Positions 53,448 through 61,686 of a stretch of 64,000 nt of DNA are shown here, one piece after another. Position 1 is the stretch's first letter. Each line of letters opens with the position of its first letter. The stretch is from assembly GCA_036675505.1 (NCBI GenBank), contig JAKFEW010000084.1, forward strand, positions 1 through 64,000, in the 5' to 3' direction. A program made the position numbers and the translations under genes. Origin of the DNA: JAKFEW01 sp036675505 (GTDB lineage Bacteria; Cyanobacteriota; Sericytochromatia; S15B-MN24; JAQBPE01). The notes under the pieces were generated by a model. That model saw only the letters and a program-made list of their open reading frames with translations, was not told the DNA's origin and searched no databases.

Positions 53448-54869
53448 TCAGGGCGCCTTGCCGTCGGGCGCCGGGTCGGGGATGTCGATCTGGAGCGGCG
53501 GCGTCGCATCATCGAAGGTGACCACGTAGGTCACGGACGCGTCGGCCCGCGTGGTGAGAGTGGCCTGGCCGATCGGCGCGCCGTTCAAGGTGAGCTTGCC
53601 CTGGTAAGGCACCGTGCGCGAGGCGCGCGCGAGCTCCAGCGCGTAGCCGTCGCGCAGGGTCAGCCTGAGCTGATGCTCGCTGCCCGCGATCGTGGTCCGG
53701 CGCTCGAAGAGCAGCGTGCCATCGTTGGTCGTGAAACGGCTCGCGCCGCCCAGGGTGGCGAGCGGATCGGCGAGGTCGACGCCGACGCCGCGGTCGGCGA
53801 CGTTACGCACCACCTGCGAGAACGTGCCCTGCTCGACCGCGCCCAGGTGCTCGAAGCGCACGCTGAATTCGCCCGCGGGGGGCTCCACCGTGAACTTGAG
53901 CTTCTCGACCACGATCTTCAACTTGGAGTTCGGCTCCTCGAGCTCCGAGGGGGCGTGGGTGAGCGAGAGCAGCTGGCCGGCCTCGTTGTAAAGCTCGTCG
54001 TAGGCGAGGAAGCCGCGGCGGCGCTGATCGCCGCCGTAGACGAGCTGCCGCTCGGTGTGGCTCGAACGCAAGGAGCCGTCCGCGTGGTTCGCGATCTGGG
54101 AGACGAGCACCTGCTCGAGCGGCCGGCGTTCAGCGTTCACGACCACGATGCGCTGCGTGCCGTCGGCCCGATCGAAGGCCACCGCCGTCGTGCCGTCCGG
54201 TAAGGCGATCTCCTGAGGCACGGTCTCGCCGGTCGCAGGTGCGAGCGAAAAGGCCGGGGGCGCAAGCTGGGCCAGGCGAAAGGCCGCGCCGCCGTTCGAG
54301 ATGGCCTGGCCACCATTGTTGCTCATGACCCCGGCGGCGTTGTTCGCGAGCAAGCCGCTCGCGTTGTTCGCGAGGATCGCGCCCGCGTTGTTGGAGACCA
54401 CGCGCGCGCCGTTGTTCGAGATGATCTGGGCCGCCGCCCGCGTGTGCCCGATCGCCGCCAGATCGCGGAGCTGCACGGCGAAGGTGGCATGTGGGCCCGT
54501 GAAAGAGCCACCGCCATTCGGGATGATGTTGCCGCCACCGTTCGGCACGATGTTGCCGCCGCCGTTCGGCACGATGTTGCCACCGCCGTTCGGCACAATA
54601 TTGCCGCCACCGTTCGGCACGATGTTGCCGCCACCATTCGGCACGATGTTGCCGCCACCATTCGGCACGATGTTGCCGCCGCCCTTGGAGACGATGTTGC
54701 CGCCCCCCTTGGAAACGATGGCCGCGCCGCCGGCCTTGCCCGGCGAAGGCAGGGCCTTCGGCAAGGTGCCGGACGGCGTGAGGGTGCAAGCGGCGAGTAG
54801 CGACGTCAGCGCGCTTGCGGCCAACAAAGGCCCGCCGCGGTTCCATGAAATCGTCGATCGATCCGGCAC
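53448..54869 (-). CDS. Lipoprotein with two blocks of octapeptide repeats
   Basis: 473 residues from GTG 54869 (GAGGGGGT upstream). A signal with lipobox (SLLAAC, about 27) is followed by nine tandem octapeptides of the type IVPNGGGN (two IVSKGGGN, six IVPNGGGN, one IIPNGGGS). After a spacer come six more degenerate eight-residue units (IISNNGAR, VVSNNAGA, ILANNASG, LLANNAAG, VMSNNGGQ, AISNGGAA). The C-terminal ~280 residues are a beta-rich domain of alternating strands (LVYGGDQRRRGFLAYDELYN and so on). Strict period eight with Asn/Gly turns suggests a narrow beta-solenoid or glycine-rich surface stalk. It lies 13 bases upstream of the pseudopilin-linked pair and is probably cotranscribed with it. 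Confidence 0.75.
   Translation of the reverse strand: MPDRSTISWNRGGPLLAASALTSLLAACTLTPSGTLPKALPSPGKAGGAAIVSKGGGNIVSKGGGNIVPNGGGNIVPNGGGNIVPNGGGNIVPNGGGNIVPNGGGNIVPNGGGNIIPNGGGSFTGPHATFAVQLRDLAAIGHTRAAAQIISNNGARVVSNNAGAILANNASGLLANNAAGVMSNNGGQAISNGGAAFRLAQLAPPAFSLAPATGETVPQEIALPDGTTAVAFDRADGTQRIVVVNAERRPLEQVLVSQIANHADGSLRSSHTERQLVYGGDQRRRGFLAYDELYNEAGQLLSLTHAPSELEEPNSKLKIVVEKLKFTVEPPAGEFSVRFEHLGAVEQGTFSQVVRNVADRGVGVDLADPLATLGGASRFTTNDGTLLFERRTTIAGSEHQLRLTLRDGYALELARASRTVPYQGKLTLNGAPIGQATLTTRADASVTYVVTFDDATPPLQIDIPDPAPDGKAP
54505..54720 (-). repeat. 24-base tandem repeat, nine copies, coding IVPNGGGN
   Basis: Nine 24-base units with third-position differences encode the octapeptide array of the lipoprotein. 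The unit sequence differs mostly at silent positions, which shows selection for the protein repeat. No spacers are present, so it is not a CRISPR array. Confidence 0.9.
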
Positions 54870-55013
54870 GGGTACCCCCTCGATCCCTTGCTCGCTCTGG
54901 AGATGTACCCGAGATATGTCACCTTCGACCGGAATGCGCGACGATCGCAGCGCGGCCATCGCGTCGGGGTACATGAAACGCACGCCCGCCCGCACACCCA
55001 GGAGCCTTCCGGC

Positions 55014-56234
55014 ATGATTCCGGCCTCTCGCGTGGCCCGTTCGCTGGTTCTCATGTTGCTCGTCGCGCTCGCCGGCTGTCAGCCGCCCGGCCAGACGGGC
55101 GGCGAAGTCACGCTGGCGCGGCGGCATGCGGGTCCAGGCGCCCACCCGACGGCGCCGGCCGGTGAGGATCCACCCCTGCGCGGGGGCCCCTTCCTGCCGC
55201 CCGATCAGCCGGCACCGCTGCCGAGCGCCGCGCCCCGACCGTCCACGAGCCCAACGACGAGCCCGGCCGCGAGCCCGGCCGGTCTCCCGGCACCCGACGC
55301 GCCGGCGAGCCCCGCGGCGCTGCCCAGCGCCGGCGCGGATGCCTCCTCGCCCGCGCCGGACCCGTCGCCCACACCGGCCGCCACACCATCGCCGCCGCCC
55401 GTGGCCTCGCCTTCGCCCACGGCTGCGGCCTCCGCGCCGCCCCCTTCGCCGACGCCCGTGCCGACGCCGCGTCCCTCGCCGCTGGCCCGCTCGGAGGAGG
55501 ACCGCGTCGACGACGAAGCCGGCTATCAAATCCATGTGGTCTACGCCGTGCCATCGGACGGCGACGACCGCGGCTTCGACACCGACGGCTCGATCACGCG
55601 CTCGGTCTACACCTTCGACGACTGGCTCTTCCGCAAGACCAAGCGGCAGCGGCTGCGCTTCGATCGATCGGGCGGCGCGCTCGACGTCTCCTACGTGCGC
55701 CTCACCGAGACCGACGCGGCGCTCGCCGCCAACCGGCGCCGGCTGCGCGACGCGATCGAGCGCGGCCTGCGCGAGCGCGGCTTCCGGCATCCGCAGAAGA
55801 TGTACGCCGTCTACTACGACGGGACCAACCCCGAGGTCTGCGGCGGCGCGCCCTGGCCGCCCACGGTGCCGGGCACGGTGGCCGCGCTCTACCTCAAAGG
55901 CGAGCCGGGCTGCGACAGCACCGGCTGGACCCCGGACGGCGTGGAGATGACCTACCGCGAGTTCGCGATGCTCCACGAGCTGGTCCACGGCTTCGGCTTC
56001 GTGCCGCGTACGGCGCCCCATCACACGATGGAGGGGCACACCTCGGGGTCTTATGCCGACCTCATGTATACCGGCAGCGAGACCTGGATCCCGCGCGTGC
56101 TCGACAGCACGAAGGAAATCTACGACCACGGCCGCACGGACACGCTCGACCTCGCGAAGAGCGTCTTCCTCACGCCTTCGGCGCCGGATGCCGCGCCGCC
56201 GCCGATCTGGAGCACCTCGGTCGGCAGTCCTTAG
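55014..56234 (+). CDS. Lipoprotein with HExxH metallopeptidase-like motif
   Basis: 406 residues from ATG 55014 (AGGAG nine bases upstream). The lipobox is LAGC (about residue 22). Residues 35-165 form a disordered Pro/Ala/Ser-rich stalk. The C-terminal domain (170-390) has a beta/alpha core (YQIHVVYAVPSDGDDR, YTFDDWLFRKTKRQRLRF, YAVYYDGTNP) and MLHELVHGFGFVPRTAPHH (about 322), an HExxHxxG-like motif with further His, then SYADLMY. This suggests a surface zinc peptidase or lectin-like protein. It is divergent from the octapeptide lipoprotein with 145 bases between. Confidence 0.72.
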   Translation: MIPASRVARSLVLMLLVALAGCQPPGQTGGEVTLARRHAGPGAHPTAPAGEDPPLRGGPFLPPDQPAPLPSAAPRPSTSPTTSPAASPAGLPAPDAPASPAALPSAGADASSPAPDPSPTPAATPSPPPVASPSPTAAASAPPPSPTPVPTPRPSPLARSEEDRVDDEAGYQIHVVYAVPSDGDDRGFDTDGSITRSVYTFDDWLFRKTKRQRLRFDRSGGALDVSYVRLTETDAALAANRRRLRDAIERGLRERGFRHPQKMYAVYYDGTNPEVCGGAPWPPTVPGTVAALYLKGEPGCDSTGWTPDGVEMTYREFAMLHELVHGFGFVPRTAPHHTMEGHTSGSYADLMYTGSETWIPRVLDSTKEIYDHGRTDTLDLAKSVFLTPSAPDAAPPPIWSTSVGSP

Positions 56235-56246
56235 GGAGAAGGCACC

Positions 56247-56975
56247 TCAGGCCTCCGGCGCGAATTCCTCGAGGTGCAGGCGGGTCTTGTGGCCATGCAC
56301 GCGATCGCCGGTCATGGTCTTGCCCTGGAAGTAGTCCTTCTGCCAATCGGCGTCGGTGCGCGTGGGGTCCTTGAGGAAGTCCGTTCGGCTCGCCGACCAG
56401 CGCTTGAACGCCTCATGCAGGTCCGGGTTCGACGTGAGCGGCATGATGCGCGGGGCGAGTGCTTCGAGCAGCGACGTCGGGTACGGCAGGAGCTGGCAAA
56501 TCGGCGCGCCCTTGCGGAAGCGCACGGGCCGGCCGGCCGTCGCGAGTTTCCAGTCCATCGCGAACCCCGCCTGGGCCTCGCCGGTGTCGAGGTACTGATC
56601 GAGCGCGTGCGCGCCCGGCACCGCGAGATTGGTGGGGCCGCGCACCAGCAGGCCGTAGCCGGGATCGGCGCGGAACAGATAAGGGATGCGGAACGACACC
56701 ACGCCGCGGTCGTAGCGCTCGCCGATGAACCCGGCCCAGCGCGCGGCCTCGGCCGGGTCGTCGGCCTGGAAGTCGATGGCGGTGCCGTCCCAGGTCGCCT
56801 CGAAATCGAGCGGGCACGTGATCGCCCAGCCCGCCTGGTTCGCCATCGAGAGCGGCAGGCAGCGGTAGGCGAAGCGCGACACGGTCTCGTCCATCCATTG
56901 CCGGCCGATGTCGGCCGGCACGAGGTCGAAGCCGGGGGATTCGATCTGGGCGTAGCGCGTCGCTCGCAGCTCCAT
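56247..56975 (-). CDS. DUF6065-like protein, copy A
   Basis: 242 residues from ATG 56975, chosen over 56981 because GAGGAG is then seven bases away. The pattern FDLVPADIGRQWMDET, CLPLSMANQAGWAITCP, SFRIPYLFRADPGYGLLVRGPTN, FAMDWKLA and FRKGAPICQLLPYP matches the DUF6065 family as I remember it, of unknown function. The second copy (56991-57677) has the same motifs in the same order, and the two genes are 15 bases apart, so they arose by an old duplication and may form a heteromer. Confidence 0.72.
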   Translation of the reverse strand: MELRATRYAQIESPGFDLVPADIGRQWMDETVSRFAYRCLPLSMANQAGWAITCPLDFEATWDGTAIDFQADDPAEAARWAGFIGERYDRGVVSFRIPYLFRADPGYGLLVRGPTNLAVPGAHALDQYLDTGEAQAGFAMDWKLATAGRPVRFRKGAPICQLLPYPTSLLEALAPRIMPLTSNPDLHEAFKRWSASRTDFLKDPTRTDADWQKDYFQGKTMTGDRVHGHKTRLHLEEFAPEA

Positions 56976-56990
56976 GGCCATTCTCCTCGC

Positions 56991-57677
56991 TCAGCGCTCG
57001 AAGCGCTTGAGGCGCAGGCGCGCCTTGCCGGGGGCAGCCGCCGTGTCGAGGCCCGGGCCCTCGGCGGGCAGGACGTTCCGCCAGCGTCCGTCCTGTGAGA
57101 CCACGGGCTGTCCAGGCGCACCGGCGGCGGCCGCCTCGAGCAGCTGCGGCCGGGTCTCCTCGAGCAGCGCGAGCGGATAGGGCACGATCATGCAGATCGG
57201 ATCGCCCTTCTTGAAGCCCACCGATCGGTTAGGCTCCAGGATCCGCCAGTTCATCGTGAAGCTCGACTCGAGCCAGTCGGCCTCGACCAGGCCGTCGAGC
57301 GGCTGCATGTGCGCGATCCAGAAGTTCGTCGCGCCGCGCACGAACAGGCCGTGGCCCGGCGGCGTGCGGAAGAGGTAGGGGATGCTCACGGTCAGCACGC
57401 CGTGGCCGAAGGCATTCGAGAAGAACCCGTAATACAGGTCGCGATCGCGGTCGTTGGAGTACGACGTGATGCCCTGGTGCGGCCGTATGTCACCGTTCCA
57501 GGTGAAGTTGATGTCGATCGGGCAGCGCAGCACCCAGCCGGCCTGGTTGGCGCGCGCGATCGCAGGATGACGGGCAGCCGTCAGGCGCTTCTCGCCTTCC
57601 ATCCAGTCGCGCTTGAGGTCCGCCGGCTCGAGCGGCAGCGGGGTGACATCGGGAACGGCGTACGCGATGAAGTCCAA
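56991..57677 (-). CDS. DUF6065-like protein, copy B
   Basis: 228 residues, start taken as TTG 57677 (GAGGACC about eight bases upstream); the open frame runs further to 58448 but that part is antisense to msrA. Motifs parallel copy A: IARANQAGWVLRCPIDI, VSIPYLFRTPPGHGLFVRGATN, SFTMNWRIL, FKKGDPICMIVPYP. It lies upstream of copy A in the same operon. Function is unknown; a lead is that such proteins are found near biosynthetic or phage genes. Confidence 0.72.
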   Translation of the reverse strand: MDFIAYAVPDVTPLPLEPADLKRDWMEGEKRLTAARHPAIARANQAGWVLRCPIDINFTWNGDIRPHQGITSYSNDRDRDLYYGFFSNAFGHGVLTVSIPYLFRTPPGHGLFVRGATNFWIAHMQPLDGLVEADWLESSFTMNWRILEPNRSVGFKKGDPICMIVPYPLALLEETRPQLLEAAAAGAPGQPVVSQDGRWRNVLPAEGPGLDTAAAPGKARLRLKRFER

Positions 57678-57806
57678 GGGACGCGGTCCTCGGCGGGCCG
57701 GGCGGGAACGAGCGCATGTTACCCCGTCCGCCCGGGAAAAATCCGCCGGGGCGTCGCGGCCGTATGACAGGGCGTGGACCCCGAGCTTTTGCGAGAGGAA
57801 TTTGCT

Positions 57807-58427
57807 ATGCGCTTGCGCTGGGTGGCTGTCGCCATGACGTTCCTGGGACTGGCCGCGGCGTTCCCGTTCGGCGAGCGGTCGGCGGCGACGCAGATCATGA
57901 AAGTCGAGCAGGCCACGCTCGGCGGCGGGTGCTTCTGGTGCCTCGAGGCCGCGTTCGAGCAGCTGCGCGGCGTCGATTCCGTCGAGTCCGGCTACGCCGG
58001 CGGGCGGCAAGGCGAGCCCACGTACGAGCAGGTCTGCGGCGGCCGCACGGGCCACGCCGAGGTGGTGCGCATCAGCTACAATCCCCGCGAGATCGCCTAC
58101 CGCGACCTGCTGCGGGCGTTCTTCTTGATCCACGACCCCACCACCAAGGACCGCCAGGGCAACGACGTGGGCTCGCAGTACCGCTCGATCGTGCTCACGC
58201 ACACGCCCGCGCAGGCCGAAGTCGCCCGCGCGGTCATCAAGGAGCTCGCGCCGCAGCTCGGCAAGCCGATCACCACCGAGGTGCGGGCGCTCGACCGCTT
58301 CTGGCGCGCCGAAGCGCACCACCAGGACTACTTCGCGCGCCACCCCGACCAGCCCTACTGCGCCTTCGTGGTCGCGCCAAAAGTCGAGAAGCTGCGCCAC
58401 GCCTTCGTGGACCGGCTCAAGCGGTAA
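57807..58427 (+). CDS. msrA: Peptide-methionine (S)-S-oxide reductase MsrA
   Basis: 206 residues from ATG 57807 (GAGAGGAA upstream). After an N-terminal hydrophobic stretch (WVAVAMTFLGLAAAFPFG), probably a signal or anchor, comes the MsrA core with the catalytic motif GGCFWCLE (about 46), GYAGG, GHAEVVRISYNP, FFLIHDPT and GSQYRSI. It reduces the S form of methionine sulfoxide in proteins; the leader suggests envelope localisation. The active site is ordinary Cys. The resolving Cys may be YCAFVV near the end. Confidence 0.95.
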   Translation: MRLRWVAVAMTFLGLAAAFPFGERSAATQIMKVEQATLGGGCFWCLEAAFEQLRGVDSVESGYAGGRQGEPTYEQVCGGRTGHAEVVRISYNPREIAYRDLLRAFFLIHDPTTKDRQGNDVGSQYRSIVLTHTPAQAEVARAVIKELAPQLGKPITTEVRALDRFWRAEAHHQDYFARHPDQPYCAFVVAPKVEKLRHAFVDRLKR

Positions 58428-58544
58428 CGGGGCGAAGCACTGCAGCAAAAATTAAAGCGAAGTTAACGAGCTTCCTTTCGGCTGCAACCAAGTTCCGAGG
58501 GGGACGGGGCGATAACCACCTCCGAGCGTGAGAGGAGCCCCGCG

Positions 58545-59315
58545 ATGATTCGATCGATCGATTTCGCCACCATCCCGCTGGTGTTCCGCGCCGGCCGGGC
58601 CGCCGCGCCCGCCGCCGGCGCCGGCCGCCTCGCGTCGGACGTCGTCTCCGTGAACCCGCGCCCGCGCGACCTCACGGGTTATGCGCGCTTCCTCGAAGAC
58701 CAGGGCAACACCAACGGCTGCGGCACGACCTCGCTCGGCTCGATCATGAGCTATTGGCAGAACCAGCCGGGCAGCCACACCCGCCGCAAGCTCGACCAGG
58801 TGTGCCGTGCCGGCGACAACACGACTTCGATCCACCGCCTGCTGAGCTACGCGAACGACCACGGGATGCGCGCGGGCGCGAAGAACCATGCGTCGCTCGC
58901 GGATTTGCGGCGCTACACCGACCTGGGCTGCCCGGTCCAGGTGCTGATCGAGCCCAAGAGCGGCAAGGACGGCATGCTGCACTACGTGACGGTGATCGGC
59001 GTCGACACGGACGCGCGCGGCAACGTGACCGGCGTGAAGCTCGCCGATCCGGACGGCGGGGCGATCAAGACCCTGCCTGCGGCGAAGTTCGAGCAGCGCT
59101 GGTCCGACCTCGCGCTCTGGGGCGTCGGGACCGGCATCGACCGCGTGATGCTCGTGCACCTGCCCGAGACCCCGGTGACGGTGCGCGGGCGCGACGGCAA
59201 GCTGCGCTCGACGGCCGACATCGCGGTGCCGAAGGGCCGGGGCCTGGGCTTCCGCGCCTTCCTCGGCCACCTGGTGCTGGAAACTAAGAATCTCTGGATC
59301 CGCGCCTTCGGCTGA
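58545..59315 (+). CDS. C39-like cysteine peptidase-fold protein
   Basis: 256 residues from ATG 58545, with a promoter-like A/T-rich stretch upstream (58446-58470). The C39-like domain has the Cys in GNTNGCGTTSLGSIMSYW (about 57), His in MLHYVTVIGVD (about 146) and Asp in KLADPDGG. It lacks LysM or a clear signal peptide. It is a paralogue in fold of the C39-like domain at 44.7 kb, though the two share little sequence beyond the catalytic motifs. The substrate is unknown. Confidence 0.72.
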   Translation: MIRSIDFATIPLVFRAGRAAAPAAGAGRLASDVVSVNPRPRDLTGYARFLEDQGNTNGCGTTSLGSIMSYWQNQPGSHTRRKLDQVCRAGDNTTSIHRLLSYANDHGMRAGAKNHASLADLRRYTDLGCPVQVLIEPKSGKDGMLHYVTVIGVDTDARGNVTGVKLADPDGGAIKTLPAAKFEQRWSDLALWGVGTGIDRVMLVHLPETPVTVRGRDGKLRSTADIAVPKGRGLGFRAFLGHLVLETKNLWIRAFG

Positions 59316-59328
59316 TCGCCCTCCCGCG

Positions 59329-59943
59329 TCAGGGAGCGAGCGCCGGGCGCGCCCGGCTGCCCGGCTTCATTGCCGGAACACCCGCCGCGCAGGCGGGGCA
59401 GAGGTCGGGCGTCCAGGTCTCGACCGTCAGGGCCAGCAGCGCGTGAAATGGCACGTCGAATGCCACCGTCCCCGCGCTGCGGTCCACCAGGCTCGCCACG
59501 GCAACCACCTCGCCGCCCGCGGCCCAGGCGCAGTGCGCGGCTTCCCTTACGGACAGGCCCGTCGTGACCACGTCCTCCGCCACCAGCACGCGCTCGCCGG
59601 GCGTGATCGTGAAGCCCCGTCGCAGGCGGAACTCGCCGGCCTCGCGCTCGGCGAAGACCGCCCGCACGCCGAGCGCGCGCGCCAGCTCGTGGGCCACGAT
59701 CACGCCCCCCAGGGCCGGGCCGAGCACCACGTCGACGCGCGCGGCGATCCGGTCGGCCAGGGCGCGGCAGGCCCATTCGGCGTGCGCCGGGTGCTGGAGC
59801 AGGCGCGCGCACTGGATGTAGCGGTCGCTGTGGCGCCCGCTGGACAGCAGGAAGTGGCCCTCGAGCAGCGCGCCGGTCGCGGCGAGCCGCTCACGGAGCG
59901 ACGCTTCGATCGCGGCGAGGCGTGCGGTGTCGGTTGATGGCAT
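59329..59943 (-). CDS. pyrE: Orotate phosphoribosyltransferase PyrE
   Basis: 204 residues. The PRPP-binding motif is VLVAEDVVTTGLS (about 119), with LGPALGGVIVAHELARAL upstream and GHFLLSSGRHSDRYIQC near the N-terminus, matching the type 1 OPRTase. It transfers ribose phosphate to orotate, giving OMP. It is the last gene of pyrK-pyrD-pyrF-pyrE, overlapping pyrF by 53 bases. A small C-terminal CPAC motif (Cys pair, 'LCPACAAG') is an extra seen in some homologues. Confidence 0.95.
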   Translation of the reverse strand: MPSTDTARLAAIEASLRERLAATGALLEGHFLLSSGRHSDRYIQCARLLQHPAHAEWACRALADRIAARVDVVLGPALGGVIVAHELARALGVRAVFAEREAGEFRLRRGFTITPGERVLVAEDVVTTGLSVREAAHCAWAAGGEVVAVASLVDRSAGTVAFDVPFHALLALTVETWTPDLCPACAAGVPAMKPGSRARPALAP

Positions 59944-60760
59944 TTCTGACCTCCCTGGCGGCGCCGCGGGCGGCGGTGGCGAAATCGTCCCCGGTGGACG
60001 CGTAAATCACGGCGCGCGAGGCGCTCACCAGGACGCCGCGGCACCGGTGGTCCAGGCCGGCCACGAGGCTGCGCGCGAGGTCGCCGCCCTGGGCGCCGAC
60101 GCCCGGCACCAGCAGCCACGCCTCGGGCGCGTCGGCCCGCACGGCAGCGAGCCGCGCCGGATCGGTCGCGCCCGCGACCAGCCCCACGCGCCCGGGCCGG
60201 CCGTCGAGCTCACGTGCCAGGCGGGCCACCCGCCGGTAGAGGGGCACGCCGTCGGGGCCCGCGACGTCTTGAAACTCGCCGGCGCCCGGGTTCGAGGTGG
60301 CAGCGAGCAGGAAAGTCAGCTTGGTCGGGTGGTCGACGAACGGCTGAATCGCCTCGCGCCCCAGGTAGGGACTCACGGTGGCGGCGTCGCCGCCGAGCGT
60401 CTCGAACAGGGCGCGGGCATACATCCGCGCCGTATCGCCGATGTCGCCGCGCTTGGCGTCGAGGATCACCGGGATGTCGCGCGGCACGAGCGCGATCGTG
60501 CGGGCGAGCGTGTCCCAGCCCGACGGCCCGAGCACCTCATAGAAAGCAAGGTTCGGCTTGTAGGCGCAGACGAGATCCTTCGTCGCGTCGATGATCGCCG
60601 CGTTGAAGGCCAACACCGGGTCCGCGGCGCCACGCACGCACGCCGGCAGGCGCGCCGGGTCGGGGTCGAGGCCGACGCAAAGCAACGAGTCGTGGCGGGC
60701 CACGGCCGCCTCCAGCTTCTCGATCGCGGTCGCGCAGCCAGCTCCGGCGCGCGCGGTCAT
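59891..60760 (-). CDS. pyrF: Orotidine-5'-phosphate decarboxylase PyrF, type 2
   Basis: 289 residues from ATG 60760. CVGLDPDPARLP, YKPNLAFYEVLG, LDAKRGDIGDTA (the catalytic Lys-Asp tetrad region) and TVSPYLGREAIQPF are the signatures of the longer subfamily 2 enzyme. It converts OMP to UMP. It overlaps both neighbours (pyrD by four bases, pyrE by 53). Confidence 0.95.
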   Translation of the reverse strand: MTARAGAGCATAIEKLEAAVARHDSLLCVGLDPDPARLPACVRGAADPVLAFNAAIIDATKDLVCAYKPNLAFYEVLGPSGWDTLARTIALVPRDIPVILDAKRGDIGDTARMYARALFETLGGDAATVSPYLGREAIQPFVDHPTKLTFLLAATSNPGAGEFQDVAGPDGVPLYRRVARLARELDGRPGRVGLVAGATDPARLAAVRADAPEAWLLVPGVGAQGGDLARSLVAGLDHRCRGVLVSASRAVIYASTGDDFATAARGAAREVRNAINRHRTPRRDRSVAP

Positions 60761-61686
60761 GCGTCCACCGCCAGGACGTCCGCCAGCCGGGCCACGCCCT
60801 GCTCGGCGAGCCAGGCCGCGAGCTCGTCCACGAGCCGTGCCGCGAGGCCCGGCTCGACGAAGGTCGCTGTGCCGATCTGCACGGCGCTCGCGCCCACGGC
60901 GAGGAATTCCAGCACGTCCTGGAGGCCCATGATCCCGCCCACGCCGATGATCGGCAGCCGGCAGGCGGCGCGGGCCTCGGCCACGCAGCGCAGCGCCACC
61001 GGCTTGATGGCGGGTCCCGAGAGGCCGCCGCGCAGCACCTCGGCGCGCAGGCGCCCGCCCGCGAGCGCCGGCCGGATGGCCAGGCCGGTGAGCGTGTTGA
61101 TCGCGGCGAGGGCATCGGCGCCGCCGGCTTCCGCGGCCCGCGCAAGCTCGCCGATGGCGCCCGTGTTCGGCGTCAGCTTCACCACCAGCGGCAGCCGGGT
61201 GCGTGCCCGCACGGCCAGGACGAGCCGCTCGAGCACGCGCGGGTCGGTGCCGAATTCCAGGCCGCCATGGTCGACGTTCGGGCACGAGACGTTGAGCTCG
61301 AGCCCTGCGAGGCCGGGCGCGCCGTCGAGGCGCTCGGCGATCGCCTCGTACTCGTCCATCGTCGCCCCCGCGACGTTCGCCACGATCGGCACGCCCGTCG
61401 CCGCGAGCGCGGGCAGCTTCTCGGCCAGGAAGGCCTCCACGCCCACGTTCTGGAGCCCGATCCGGTTGAGCATGCCGCCCGCCGTCTCGGCGATCCGCGC
61501 GGGCGGGTTGCCGGCCCGTGGCGCGAGCGTGAGGCCCTTGGTGAAGACCGCGCCGAGCCGCCCGACCGCGAGCAAGCCGTCGAGCTCGACGCCGTAGCCG
61601 CAGGTGCCCGAGGCCAGCGCGATCGGGTTGGGCAGCCGCAGCGGCCCGAGGGCCACCGCCAGGTCCGGCGTCGCGAGCACGGTCAC
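60757..61686 (-). CDS. pyrD: Dihydroorotate dehydrogenase PyrD, class 1B
   Basis: 309 residues from GTG 61686, overlapping the pyrK stop (GTGA). FMN and substrate motifs are ALASGTCGYG, ELNVSCPNVDHGG with the class 1 catalytic Cys, VVKLTPNTG and IIGVGGIMGLQDVLEFL. The pairing with PyrK shows the NAD-linked class 1B enzyme, which oxidises dihydroorotate to orotate in the cytoplasm. Confidence 0.96.
   Translation of the reverse strand: MTVLATPDLAVALGPLRLPNPIALASGTCGYGVELDGLLAVGRLGAVFTKGLTLAPRAGNPPARIAETAGGMLNRIGLQNVGVEAFLAEKLPALAATGVPIVANVAGATMDEYEAIAERLDGAPGLAGLELNVSCPNVDHGGLEFGTDPRVLERLVLAVRARTRLPLVVKLTPNTGAIGELARAAEAGGADALAAINTLTGLAIRPALAGGRLRAEVLRGGLSGPAIKPVALRCVAEARAACRLPIIGVGGIMGLQDVLEFLAVGASAVQIGTATFVEPGLAARLVDELAAWLAEQGVARLADVLAVDA

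Noticed and set aside
54505..54720. CRISPR-like direct repeats
   Set aside because: The 24-base units are contiguous without spacers and code for a regular octapeptide with silent differences.
57807..58427. MsrA as a possible second selenoprotein
   Set aside because: The active site reads GCFWCLE with an ordinary Cys codon and no in-frame UGA.
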